DNA from: Adineta ricciae
Lineage: Eukaryota; Rotifera; Eurotatoria; Adinetida; Adinetidae
Assembly (NCBI GenBank): GCA_905250025.1
Contig: CAJNOJ010000005.1
Coordinates: 574,999-638,998 of the forward strand
Reading direction: 5' to 3'
DNA: 64,000 bases
Shown piece by piece: positions 24,721-35,157 of this stretch (position 1 is the first letter of the stretch; every line of letters begins with the position of its first letter). The position numbers were made by a program, and so were the translations under genes. The notes under the pieces were generated by a model that saw only the letters and a program-made list of their open reading frames with translations, was not told the DNA's origin and made no database searches.

Positions 24721-25139
24721 TTAAGAAGCATTACACTCATTTTCAAAACAAAAAGCAGTTGGTGGCATGACCATCATACAAATTGACATCATTTGGTTTT
24801 CTGCGTTGTATTGTTGTTCAAGTTTAGTTGATAGTTGTGCCAATGAACGAATATCATCTGCATTTGAACTCTTGATTGAATAGGCAACATAACTGTTTGG
24901 ACCGCCACATGCTCGGGATCCAACACCAACTACTGCACAATCAGCGGATGTTTCACACTTGTTGTCGAGTTGAACGGCTGTCTTCAATGATTTGATGACA
25001 GCAGTGAGTTCTTGTCGACTGACTTTGGCATTGACAGCAATACCTAATGTGTGATAACAGTGATTAAAGGATATATGAGTTTTTAGAATAATCGAAAGAA
25101 AATACCTAAAAGGAGAAGAGTAAGAATAACTTTCAACAT
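24721..25139 (-). CDS. Small secreted Cys-rich protein
   Basis: Exon 1 (about 25106-25139) encodes MLKVILTLLLLG, a signal peptide split by a short GT-AG intron. Exon 2 (24721 to about 25043) continues with IAVNAKVSRQELTAVIKSL and then a compact domain with spaced cysteines: CETSADCAVV, then GSRACGGPNSYVAYS, then SICMMV...FCFENECNAS at the C-terminus. The pattern (a DC pair, a CGGP turn, a terminal C-x(4)-C) recurs in small secreted proteins of unknown function from bacteria and animals. The mature chain is about 105 residues with six or so cysteines, so extracellular disulfides are likely. No enzymatic role is evident. Confidence 0.7.
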
Positions 25140-25774
25140 TGTCTCGTTTGTATTTTAGAAATAGAAGAGTCAGACAGATACACTAGTTGATGAGAAAAAC
25201 TGTTACCTTTTATAGGTGAATATCGAAGTATTAGTGTATAATCGCTTTAGGTAGAAAGATAAAAACAGGTGCTATTCACAAACGATCGAAAAAACGATTA
25301 ACATGAATCGACATTTCGTATAGAGTTAAACACTTGTTGTTATTCAGATTGGTATACAACTTAATGAATTGTTATTGATTTTGTTTTTTAGACTCAATGT
25401 TGTACCTCAGTTGTGTCATCATGAAACTCTTCGAAATTTTACCGAAATGTTGAAAGACTGTGTTTTAAATAGCATATCACGTGACAGACCTGTAATTCGT
25501 TGTTATTAATACTTTATCTGCTATATTTTTAAGGATTGCATCTAATCCTTAGTCTAATTGCTTTAGAAAAGAATCGAAGTCATTTATTTTATATAGTTTA
25601 TTACAACATAATACTTTTTCTTCTTTATTTCGTATTTATAAATTCAATATGACACGGAAATACATTTGCCAATAATTGATTTGCAACATAAAAATAAATT
25701 AATATATTAGTATATGAACCTGTTTTCAAAATTTTTATTACTCACTCAAATATTGTGCTGGGCAATTTAGCTAT
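25140..25774. other. Spacer
   Basis: AT-rich intergenic DNA between two minus-strand genes; I see no ORF, repeat array or RNA gene. Confidence 0.6.
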
Positions 25775-26942
25775 TTAAGTTGTATTTTGTTGTTCGCGGC
25801 GTTTCAACTCGTCGTTAATTAACTTTTGTTGCACATGTACAGGTAAAGCCATGTTAACGCTAAAAATAAAAGGGATCACTGATGTAGGTAATCCGGTAAA
25901 ATCTATGAACACTTTAATGAACATAGTGTCATTAATAATATATCGATTTCGTTCTGCTGTTTGGTCAAGATTTGCTAAAGAAAAGAATTTTGGAATACCA
26001 GAAGCGATATTCATAGTTGAGGTAGGACGTTGAAAGCTAGCACTTCGCGTATCAGGTCGAAATGATTCTATAACATGCTTTGGTTGTTTATTTTTATCAG
26101 ATTCCATCAAAGTTCGCTGATCATAGAGACAAAACGACACTCGATAGGAAAAAGGCCATTTCAACAGCAAGTCATAATTTCCGCGAAGAATGACAAGAAA
26201 AAGAGACATATGAGTTCCACGTGCAGTGCCATCGCCGTTCAAATACAGCCGCATACATACTTTATAACCACAGTCAGATGTATAAACAGCTGGGGAATAG
26301 ATACTCGTTTGACGTTCTGATTGAGCATCATGAATCTTTTCCTGTACAGCGAATATCTTCCAAAGATGTGTTCCATCTAGAACACGATGTTTCATTTGAC
26401 GACCTTCATACTCAACTTGATGTTTTATAGCTTTGATTTCCTGAGTAAGGACGTTTTGATTCAAAACAAGTCCATCAATATGAAGTGTTTCTATCGTACT
26501 TCTTGTTTTTGCATCATTTATTTCTTCTTCTAATTCAGATTGTTCATTGTCCAATCGAATTAGATTGCGATCGATTTGTTCAAGCGTGTCTTTGATTTCA
26601 TCTACAGTGTCCAACGATGTTAAAAGTTTTTCTTGACAGTTATCAAAACAAGTTCCAAGTTCACCACTGATATTCTCGATTTCAGAAGCAACTTTTGCAT
26701 TTTCAAAAATATTCTCCGCTAGCGTAGCAAGCGTTTTCTGATGCTGCTCCGATACGTAATGCTCCTAAATTTTAACAATTATTTATATACTTATTCAAAG
26801 TGGGAAGAAGTAAATCTAAGGAGTATTTGCCAAATACCTCTTGATGTTGTTCACAACCGTATTGAATCAGTGGACATCGGCGTTTATTCGAATCATCGAA
26901 CGACAGATTCATACAATAGCTTTTACTATTTTCTCCTAACAT
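25775..26942 (-). CDS. TRAF-like protein: single zinc-finger remnant, coiled coil, MATH/TRAF domain
   Basis: Two exons (about 26838-26942 and 25775-26767) join in phase across a roughly 70-nt intron. The ATG at 26942 gives a short N-terminus containing CPLIQYGCEQHQ, which resembles one TRAF-type zinc finger. A coiled coil of about 100 residues follows (LDNEQSELEEEINDAKTRS etc.). The C-terminal half is a MATH domain: YSPAVYTSDCGYKVCMRLYL, NGDGTARGTHMSLFL, LKWPFSYRVSFCLYDQ, then FRPDTRSASFQRP and GIPKFFSL, ending with NDTMFIKVFIDF. TRAFs are trimeric adaptors downstream of TNF/Toll-type receptors. No RING finger is visible upstream, so the product would be an adaptor rather than an E3 ligase, unless an exon has been missed. 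Confidence 0.8.
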
Positions 26943-27508
26943 ATTGATCAGAAAAGTGAAGTGTAATTACATTTTGACTCAAAAATCAAAGATTTTTATA
27001 GGATTGCGAAAGGTAATTAGGCAATTATGGTGCAATGACATGGCTCATATTAGTGTTGTTCTGTACGCCCGCTTCTTTTTTTTTAATCTATTCTAGAAGT
27101 CAAAATTACGGCATTGATGCAACCTTTTACTTATCGTTTCATGCTCTCATATAATTGGAGTGAATCGTAAACTAATCATATTCCTCAGTAAAGACGTGTG
27201 ATATATTATAAAAACCCAGCAATATGTATGGTTGGCAAAAACCCTTTTCCCAACTTCTGAGTAGTCTAGACATTAGAAGTAAAAGAAAATAAAAATGCTT
27301 CAGTATTTATTTATCTGAGTTTGTTCTCAACGTTGCATAATTCTGCCCGAGCGAAGTATTCTTTCGCCGAAAGACATTTTATCCTGTTATTTTGGCCTCA
27401 TTTCATCTACTTGTATGATTTATTCACGGTAGTAAAAATCATGTATTCTTTGCATGCATTCTGCAAAATCACAAAAACAACATTTAAAAAAAGCGAAACC
27501 TTCTCTCA
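26943..27508. other. Spacer between TRAF-like gene and dehydrogenase gene
   Basis: No gene is supported. The 86-residue plus ORF at 27321-27581 runs into the dehydrogenase 3' end and is taken as chance. Confidence 0.55.
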
Positions 27509-28561
27509 CTATGATGCTTTCCTTTCGCTGCTTGCTTTATCAAAACCATTGATTTTTTCCAAGGCTAACATTAAGGCATGAGTGCCAAGTTTTTCTTTAC
27601 CATCAGCAGCTAATATATCATAGAGCATTTTGGTTTGTATCAAACCAGGCAAAACAAGACCCATTCGACTAGCTTCTTCTAATGCGATTCCTAAGTCTTT
27701 GATAAAGTGTTCAACATAAAAACCAGGATCAAATGTACGTTTAAGTATGCGTGGACCATAATTTGACATTGAAAATGTTTGAGCTGCACCGGAACTTAAC
27801 ACTTGTATAACACTTTCACAGTCAAGGCCAACGCGTTGGGCATAGAGCAATGATTCACACATAGCAATCATACCGGACGAAATCGCTATTTGGTTGGCCA
27901 TCTTTGTATGTTGACCGTAGCCTGCTTTACCCATTAATCGAACGTTTTTACCCATCACATTGAAGATTGGTAAACAGGCATCGAAAACTTCTTGATCACC
28001 ACCCACCATGATGGAAAGTGTAGCATTTCGAGCACCAATATCACCGCCTAAAGAATAGAAATGAGTAACAGTAAAGTTCCTCTTATGATAAAACGGCTAT
28101 AGGAGAAAAGAGCACTGATTAATTAGAGTTTGTAAAACTGATATTTTTGTTCAGGACATACCTGATACAGGAGCATCCAGTGCATATGCACCACGTTTCT
28201 TGAATTCTTCATAAATTCGTGCTGCTAACGATGGCTTTGACGTTGTCATATCAATAGATATTTTACCTGGTTCAAAACCAGGAAGTACACCTGTTTTTTC
28301 ATTAAGTAATACTTCTTCAACATCCTTTGGATAACCAACAATCGAAATAACAACATCGGATTGTTGTGCAACTTCACGTGGTGTTTTGAAAAATGACGCA
28401 CCCAATGACACGAGTGAATCAGCTTTAGATGCTGTACGTGTGAATACATTGAGTTTATAACCTGCTTTGATTAAATGGCCAGCCATTGAAGTACCCATTA
28501 CACCGATACCGATAAAACCGATACGTGTCGACGAGGGTGATGCTAATTTCACAACACTCAT
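27509..28561 (-). CDS. 3-hydroxyisobutyrate dehydrogenase-family NAD(P)-dependent beta-hydroxyacid oxidoreductase
   Basis: Two exons (about 28163-28561 and 27509-28047) are separated by an intron of about 115 nt. The protein is about 310 residues, normal for the family. The N-terminal Rossmann fold carries GFIGIGVMGTSMAGHL and an NVFTRT strand. The substrate loop DAPVSGGDIGARNATLSIMV spans the intron. The catalytic lysine lies in AGYGQHTKMANQ (about 27900-27935). The C-terminal all-helical domain holds SSGAAQTFSMSNYGPRILK, FDPGFYVEHFIKDLGIALEE and MGLVLPGL. These last segments match bacterial, especially Firmicutes-type, family members better than the animal mitochondrial HIBADH as I remember them, suggesting horizontal acquisition. 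The likely reaction is reversible oxidation of a short beta-hydroxyacid; the exact substrate cannot be read from sequence. I see no clear mitochondrial targeting peptide. Confidence 0.82.
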
Positions 28562-29405
28562 TTTATGAATCGTACTCTTTTATAATATCTACAGAAATTC
28601 GAAGAAAATAAAATTCTGATATGCTAATAGAAACTATTGCGATAGAAAACTTATTCTCATCGACAGAATATTGTTCTACAGAGATGCAGTTTTATTGAAC
28701 AAACTAGCTGTTCATTTCGTATGCATTAGAAATAAAACTAGAATTTCAAGTCTGTTGATGCGAACACAATGAAATAGAGTTTTCTGTTTATCAAGATATT
28801 GTTGGTAGTAGTATACTAAAGGATATTCGAGCGAAAGGTGCAAGTATTATACTAATGGGTAACGGTACTTATCAACAGTAGTAAGAATTGGTTCATTCGA
28901 CTTTTTCAGTGCAATATCTTTCATTTCTATGTTGTCAGTCTCGATATCCAAACTCATTGTGCATAAATTCGAAAAGCAAAGTGTGCGACTACTTATCATA
29001 GTATATACGATATATGAAATGTTCAGCTTTTCGTTTTTTTCTATAAGAGTCCTATCATCTAATACACGATTATATTATCAACGCCACGGTTTCATTTGTT
29101 TCTTCTTCGCTCGACCTTTTTTCAGTTACCAAAAACAACAATCTAGAAAAGAAAGATACAAAGTCACAATGACAAACACTTTTCTAGATGATGATTCATT
29201 CAGACACTATATCTCCCGGAAAACAACATTTTCAATAAACTATTGCCGAAAAATTGGGTCAATTCAGGAACATAGTTCTGTTAACTAAAAAAACCCTCAT
29301 CAGATAAAATACTTTCAACTGTTTCAAAGGTGAACATCTATTCAAAGTCAGCCATCATTATCGCTTTTTTTCTCTGCACAGGACCACGATTACTCGTGAG
29401 TGTGA
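28562..29405. other. Spacer between divergent genes
   Basis: AT-rich region between the dehydrogenase (-) and the plus-strand ORF at 29406. It presumably contains both promoters. A 119-residue plus ORF at 28929-29288 shows no domain and is not called. Confidence 0.5.
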
Positions 29406-29819
29406 ATGACTCTACTATTATATTCAGTTTTGATTTTGACATGCTATGAAAGATCAATGATATACGATTTCGATGGAAAAAAAACAGAACTAAGCATCCA
29501 TTTAATACCTTGTGAAAAACAAATTTTTACCCAAGCCAAGTACGCATTACAAATATTCGTGCAAAACGAACCTACTGATTACTATCAGTCTTTTTACTTC
29601 GTTATGTATGTACAGATCTCCTCGACAGATGTCCCTATCATCCAGGAGTTTTTACATGAATACGGTTCTGGTAAGTCTCAGATGGTTACAATGACAGAAA
29701 AAATCGATCTTACGTATTGTAAAAACCAGCATGATCAAACGAACCCACCTAGTAGAAATCATTACTGGAGAAAATTATGTGTACCAATAGATGTAAGTGT
29801 TATTATAAGGTTCGCATAA
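29406..29819 (+). CDS. Unrecognised protein, possibly spliced to about 30077
   Basis: The ATG at 29406 opens 137 codons starting with a hydrophobic MTLLLYSVLILTC segment, consistent with a signal peptide. The frame contains a strong donor (GAT|GTAAGTG at 29793). An acceptor ATCTAG at 29995-29996 would join it in phase to a hydrophobic stretch ending at a stop at 30075-30077 (about 156 residues in total). That spliced end would overlap the start proposed for the next gene by about 50 nt, so one of the two models is probably wrong. I recognise no family. Confidence 0.4.
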   Translation: MTLLLYSVLILTCYERSMIYDFDGKKTELSIHLIPCEKQIFTQAKYALQIFVQNEPTDYYQSFYFVMYVQISSTDVPIIQEFLHEYGSGKSQMVTMTEKIDLTYCKNQHDQTNPPSRNHYWRKLCVPIDVSVIIRFA

Positions 29820-30025
29820 TTTCAATAGCAGCATTCTCGCAATGAACTTCATATATTCGTGCTGAATGAAATCTTACGAACTGCTGAAAAGATGTAGTTA
29901 AGTATTCATAAAAAATCTACTATTTATTTCCCGCTTTTTAATCATTGAATTGATTAAATCAACTAATATTCTCTTTATTCTACGTTCTTCATCTAGGTCC
30001 TTCTTCACCTCACGATTACTATCAA

Positions 30026-30601
30026 ATGTTCTCTTCTCTTCTCTATTTTTTCTCTGATCAATTTCAAATTCATTTGAAAACTCTCCTCATAGTACTAATC
30101 TTACAACTTGTTCTATGCACGAAATTGAATACCAACGAAGAATTATTAGAACAAACTCGTGCTATCGGCGGTGAATCGTTAGATACATCGAACTTTGTTT
30201 TATATATCGATGAAAACAAAGCAAGATTCATCGAAGTACCCTATGAATTCATGAAACAACGGATCCAGGATCAGAAAATGTGGCGTCGAGTACGAGCAAA
30301 CGATCGCTCATTGCTTGAGAACTTTATTTCAACTTTGTTTTCTATCTTCTAGTGGTCAATCATGCTAAGTGTTCTATGTTTCGTATTCTTGGTCATTCTA
30401 ATCGCTTATCTTATTCATAATTTTCGCACATTAACCGGCCCGTTCTCTCTCTGTCGGAAGAATGTTAATGAAAATCAATCGGATGATAAAATCAATTCAT
30501 CGCATACGATCGATTATACTCAAACAAATAATCTTTCCATGTACAAAACAGCAATCGATCCTCGTCAGGTTGTTTCCTTTCAAAGTACAGGACAATTATA
30601 A
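30026..30601 (+). CDS. Single-pass membrane protein, tandem paralog 1
   Basis: Two exons (30026-30289, 30353-30601) join in phase 0 over a 63-nt intron, giving about 170 residues. The N-terminus is a signal-like hydrophobic segment (TLLIVLILQLVLC), then a short lumenal region with FIEVPYEFMKQRIQDQKMWRR, then a transmembrane helix (MLSVLCFVFLVILIAYLIH) followed by NFRTLTGPFSLC and a polar cytosolic tail. The neighbour at 30760 has the same layout, the same intron position just after the WR motif, and a matching post-membrane FRT...GPFS motif. I know no named family; a receptor-like or accessory membrane role is only a guess. Confidence 0.65.
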
Positions 30602-30759
30602 TTTCAAGGCAAAATCAAGACGTTTCATCTTCTACATTCAATAAAATAAGCGAAAACTTCCCGCTTTTCTTCATATCTGTCTATTCGTCTTCGTTCTAAA
30701 AAAGAGCAAACTTCTATCATCTGAATAAGATTTTAAGAAAGTCATTCGTTAACTATTCT

Positions 30760-31330
30760 ATGTTCATACAACATCATTTTCTGTTTGTCTTCTCAATTCT
30801 CAATTCTTGTATCCATGCAGCTATTCATGATGAAGAATATCTAAGCCAACAAGGGCCGTTTGGTTTGATACATTTCGAAAAAAACGATACATATATAGAT
30901 TGGGTACGCATACCTGAAGAGAATTATAAACAATGGATTTATGCGTTGAAGTTTTGGCGCACGGTAAGCGAAATTCTCTACATAAAATCACGCTTGTCGC
31001 TCTCCTTAGTGTTCAATTGCAATCGGCCTGTTATCATTCGTTTTCGCTGCTCTGGTTCTTGCCTATGTTATTCATGGTTTTCGTACAAATTCCGCTGGTC
31101 CGTTCAGTTGTTTGGGCGAAGACGTCTCGAATGAGAAATTAGATTTATCACCCGGAAACATCCCGGCTAATCTTCAACAATTAGCATTACAACATCAGTT
31201 AAGACTAGCACAACAGCAAGAACAAGATGCACAACGACAAAAATATGAAGCCGAACGACGTCTATCAGCAATGTATCGAAATCCAACCACATCGGCGTTG
31301 TTAACCACTCAAACACCGATAAAAACTTAA
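30760..31330 (+). CDS. Single-pass membrane protein, tandem paralog 2
   Basis: Exon 1 (30760-30963) and exon 2 (31010-31330) join in phase 0 over a 46-nt intron, giving 174 residues. A signal peptide (HHFLFVFSILNSCIHA) leads into a lumenal segment with WVRIPEENYKQWIYALKFWRT, then a transmembrane helix (IGLLSFVFAALVLAYVIHG), the FRTNSAGPFSC motif shared with the upstream paralog, and a Gln/Glu/Arg-rich helical tail (LQHQLRLAQQQEQDAQRQ) likely to form a coiled coil. The intron position and motif order show descent from one ancestor with the gene at 30026, although sequence identity is low. Function unknown. Confidence 0.72.
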
Positions 31331-31427
31331 TTCAAGTAATTCTATCGAGAAGTTTTTCATTAGCTTTGTTTCGATCTTACGACATTGGAATACAAAATAA
31401 TATAAGGAAATAAAAGAGATAAAATCG

Positions 31428-33482
31428 TTAAAATTTCTTTGCAACTTCGTTCATCTTGTCAAGAACGATATGAGCGTGTCGATCAGCGAATATCAATGCC
31501 GGACGGAAACGAACGGCAACGTCACCACAGGCTCCCATTTGTATACCTAAAGGTGAGAATCGAATAGAAACCTTCCAATGAGGGAATCCACTTACCAGCA
31601 TTGCGCATTTGACCAATGAATTTATCACGTGTCGATGCATCAGGCATATCGAACGCGCAGAATGTTCCACGGCCGCGAACATTCAGAATTAATTTCGAAT
31701 ATTTTCTACTAATATCTTCGAGACCTTTCAAAAGTATGTCACCAGTTTTTCGTGTATTGTCAACTAAATTTTCTGCTTTGACCGTTTTCAATATAGCGTC
31801 TAAAACCAATAATTTTGCCGGTTCACCCATCCAGGTATTGAATATACGATAAGGCTACAAAGCAAGAATAATTTGTAACTTGTTGTTCGTTCCACTTTCT
31901 TTCAAAATATACCTGTTTTGGTTGAAAATCTGCTTTGGCAAAGTAACCACCGGTTTGAAATTTTTTCGAGAATGTCACCACATCGGGTGGCTCAGGTAAA
32001 TTGAAATGTTCGTATGCCCAGAATTTTCCTGTTGCACCAAGACCTGTTTGAACTTCATCAATCAATAACGCTGCTCCATTCTATAGTGAAAAGTAAACAT
32101 TCTGCATTGTCATTTATGTATTTTATCTCATACAGCTTTTGTTATTTTTTGCAGTTTTTGAAAGAATGCCGGACTGCCGTGATAGTCGCCGCCTTCACTT
32201 TGAATTGGTTCCACAACAACACCCGCAACTGAGCTGTTTTTGGATTTGTATTCGTGAAACAACTCTTCAATCTAATTCACAAGTTTCTATCTATTGTGTT
32301 TTGACAGCAATCGAGAATATACATACGCGTGCTAAACATCTCCCATCTTCTTTCTTATTTTCACGTTCATGTTCTTGTAAAGGATATTTATATCTTGGAA
32401 AGGGTGCTATGGGCCAATCAAAACTTGGAATGTCAAGTTTATGGATGGGTTTCGAATGCGTGCATGCAAGTGCTCCTTAAAAAGAGAAACCAATGTAGTT
32501 GGTAGAGATATCGAAGAAAACGTTTCTTACCAAATGTTCTTCCGTGGAAAGCTCCTTCGAACGACATTATAGTAACTGGGGAACAGCCCGGTGCTTTGTT
32601 AACCATCGATGATTTTAATTCTTCATCGGTAAATGGTTTGCCACCACGCTGTTTGGTGGCATACCAGATACAAATCGCTTTGAATGCGTTTTCATTTGAA
32701 CACGAACCGCACATCATTGGTTGAACATATTCTAAACCCTTAGGTGCAATCTATAAAAGCAAAGCATAGTGTTTTTTTAATGAGTCATGAATCTTGAATT
32801 ACTGGTAGAAGTGTTTGATCTATCTGTTTGATAAATTGCGGTGTAGGATGGACACCAAGTGCCGGTCGATTAACAAGTTGACTCTACAGACAAAAGAATT
32901 ACATTGATTGTAATGCGAAGGAAAATGAAGTCATACAAGATTTTTGGAATCTTGAAAAACTTTTTGAATAGCTGGATGGTTGTAACCTGAAAGGAAAAAA
33001 TTCTGTTATATGAATCTTATTTCAATTGATCATCATCATTATTACCTAACGGCAAAGAAGCAATTTGCTCGTAAACATCCAACATAACGTTGCCATCAAT
33101 ATCAACAGCGTAATTACCAATTGATTTGTCAATATCAAGAACAAAAATAGTGCTCAAGGCATTCTATAGTAACAAATCAAATTAATAAATCTTCAAGTTA
33201 ATTGTTTATCTAATCGTTATACTTGTGTCTTCTCAAGCTCATGCATAAATTGCTGTGACTTTGGACCCTACAAAAACAAAAGTTAATCTTGACAAAATCG
33301 CAAAAAATATCTTACGGGAATTGTCGTTTTCATCGTTGGTCCCGATGGTTCTTGACTAAGCACGCTGTTCGCTAAAACCATCATTCCATTAGTTTTGATT
33401 TCGCTTTCTAAATGAACTCACCTCGACATGGTGCTTGCACATGAAGAAGATTTCGAAGAGCAAAAAGACGTGTTGCTTTCAT
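31428..33482 (-). CDS. ABAT: 4-aminobutyrate aminotransferase, mitochondrial (GABA transaminase)
   Basis: This enzyme transfers the amino group of GABA to 2-oxoglutarate, giving succinate semialdehyde and glutamate, using PLP in the mitochondrial matrix. The ATG at 33482 gives a basic N-terminus ([19 protein letters not shown]) typical of a targeting peptide. About nine exons follow, with short introns. Key segments: [20 protein letters not shown] and LPLGYNHP (33040-33180), [13 protein letters not shown] (about 32690), [12 protein letters not shown] (about 32540), [12 protein letters not shown] (about 32190), [17 protein letters not shown] (about 32030) and the PLP-binding lysine in [12 protein letters not shown] (about 31960). 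It ends with [12 protein letters not shown] at the C-terminus. Length and motif order match animal ABAT throughout, and I see no break. Confidence 0.92.
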
Positions 33483-33942
33483 ATCTGCAATGTCAACAAA
33501 CGAAATCCAAGCGATGCTAACAAGTAACAAAACACGCACACATCTATTCTTTCAGCTTATCGAGCATTAACGCACACACACCCACACACCCACAAGTATA
33601 CAGAAAAACGGCAATCGTATGAGGGTGATATGTCGGTTTCTATCGGTTTCGTCCGTTTGTTATTGTCGTATATCTAATCATTTTATTATATCAATGCAAA
33701 TATTGGTCATGAAGATAATACAAGAAAAAGTGCACGGAGTTATTTATTAAAACCACGAATCAAAATATATATAAAAGAAAAAGAAAACGCATCTTCGAGG
33801 TATCAAAATCTAGAACAGATTTTCCGAACGACATCTATCGAACAGTACGTGATTGGTTTTGTATTCAACGATTCACACTCTCGTTGGATCGTTCTATAGA
33901 TTGCAAGGTTTTTTCTTCATTTCGATTTGATTTGACATTAGT
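33483..33942. other. Spacer upstream of ABAT
   Basis: It contains a CA/CCCACA-rich run at about 33570-33595 and AT-rich sequence around 33660-33780. No ORF is supported. Confidence 0.6.
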
Positions 33943-35157
33943 TCAATATTGTTTTACAAGTGATGGAGCCAAAAAACTGGTAAGTTCTTTATCTTTTAAC
34001 ATATTCATAAATTCCTGTTTGGAGATTTTATCATCATCATTCAAGTCTAAGATAGCCATAATCTGATAGGCAACATAAGCCACGCTGTGTTTTTCTCGAT
34101 CAATGTTATATAAAACGAAAAGTGCATGAACAATCTGATCGATTTCATGATAAGTAATAAATCCGTCTCCATCACGATCGTAAGCATTGTAGAGCCAGTC
34201 GAGTTTTTCTCGAGCTGTACTTGCATTACTGTGAATGTAAATAGCGAGAAGATATTCATCGAATTGAATAAAACCATCGTGAAAGAGACTGTCGAAAGCG
34301 CGAAATAAGAATTCACAATAAGTTTCCGCAGAGTTCGATCGCAGTAGTTTTTGATAGAAAGTAATAAATTCACTTTTAGATAATCGACCATTGTAACAGC
34401 GCGATTGAAAGACTTTGTAATAGTGTAAAATTTGCTCACGAGTGAACTTAGTTCGTTTCATTAGATATCCAAGTCGTTCACACGTAAGTTCGTTGGTTGT
34501 TGTCTGAAATTTCGACAGATGATCATCTTTCGCTTTGGAATTCCACTGGATATTGTTGAACATAGGTGTAATTAATTCAAGTAGGTCTGTACATTGTTTA
34601 CATAATTCAGTAAACTCCTTACAGTTTAAATATTGATCACAGTCAACATCAAATCGATCGAAGAATGAATTTAATTCATTCAATCGAGATTTTGTCAAGA
34701 CTTTTCCATGAGTATCGTATGCGAAATTACATAGATGCAGGAATTCGTGTTTATCGATCTGATGATCGTGATTTGTATCGTAGAGAAAAAAAATCCATCG
34801 GAATTTCTCATCGATATCTGTTTCTGGCATACTGACTGCTTTGAAGAATAAGATTTCTTTGAAATTTAAAAGACCATTCTTATCTGTATCGATGTGATGA
34901 TATAACCGTTCGAGTAATGGTCCAGAATTGTGTAAATGTTCTAATTCACGAGAATAGAGTTGACAAAATTGATCAAAATTAACTTGACCGCGTGGATAAT
35001 ACGTAAGAAAACGAACATGAAAATCATTGACCTGTTTTCGCGTGAAACGAGTATGAAGGACGATATACAACACTTCCCGTTCATCCAATTCTGGTCGTTC
35101 GTTGCGAGCTGGATGCAGATTTCCCATGATCTCTCTATCGACACGATTAACTATCAT
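33943..35157 (-). CDS. Internally duplicated EF-hand protein (two neuronal-calcium-sensor-like modules)
   Basis: An uninterrupted 404-codon frame; the ATG at 35157 is the first in frame. The protein consists of two modules of about 190 residues, each resembling a neuronal calcium sensor (frequenin/recoverin). Module 1 has FTRKQVNDFHVRFLTYYPRGQVNF and the EF-hand loops DTDKNGLLNFKE, DTNHDHQIDKHE and DVDCDQYLNCKE. Module 2 starts at about residue 228 (LTCERLGYLMKRTKFTREQI), with a degenerate first loop near FHDGFIQFDE and two good loops, DRDGDGFITYHE and DLNDDDKISKQE. Single calcium sensors are normally about 190 residues with four EF hands, so this is a tandem fusion. No N-terminal myristoylation glycine is present (it begins MIVN). 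It is likely a cytosolic calcium-binding regulator; the target is unknown. Confidence 0.8.
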   Translation of the reverse strand: MIVNRVDREIMGNLHPARNERPELDEREVLYIVLHTRFTRKQVNDFHVRFLTYYPRGQVNFDQFCQLYSRELEHLHNSGPLLERLYHHIDTDKNGLLNFKEILFFKAVSMPETDIDEKFRWIFFLYDTNHDHQIDKHEFLHLCNFAYDTHGKVLTKSRLNELNSFFDRFDVDCDQYLNCKEFTELCKQCTDLLELITPMFNNIQWNSKAKDDHLSKFQTTTNELTCERLGYLMKRTKFTREQILHYYKVFQSRCYNGRLSKSEFITFYQKLLRSNSAETYCEFLFRAFDSLFHDGFIQFDEYLLAIYIHSNASTAREKLDWLYNAYDRDGDGFITYHEIDQIVHALFVLYNIDREKHSVAYVAYQIMAILDLNDDDKISKQEFMNMLKDKELTSFLAPSLVKQY

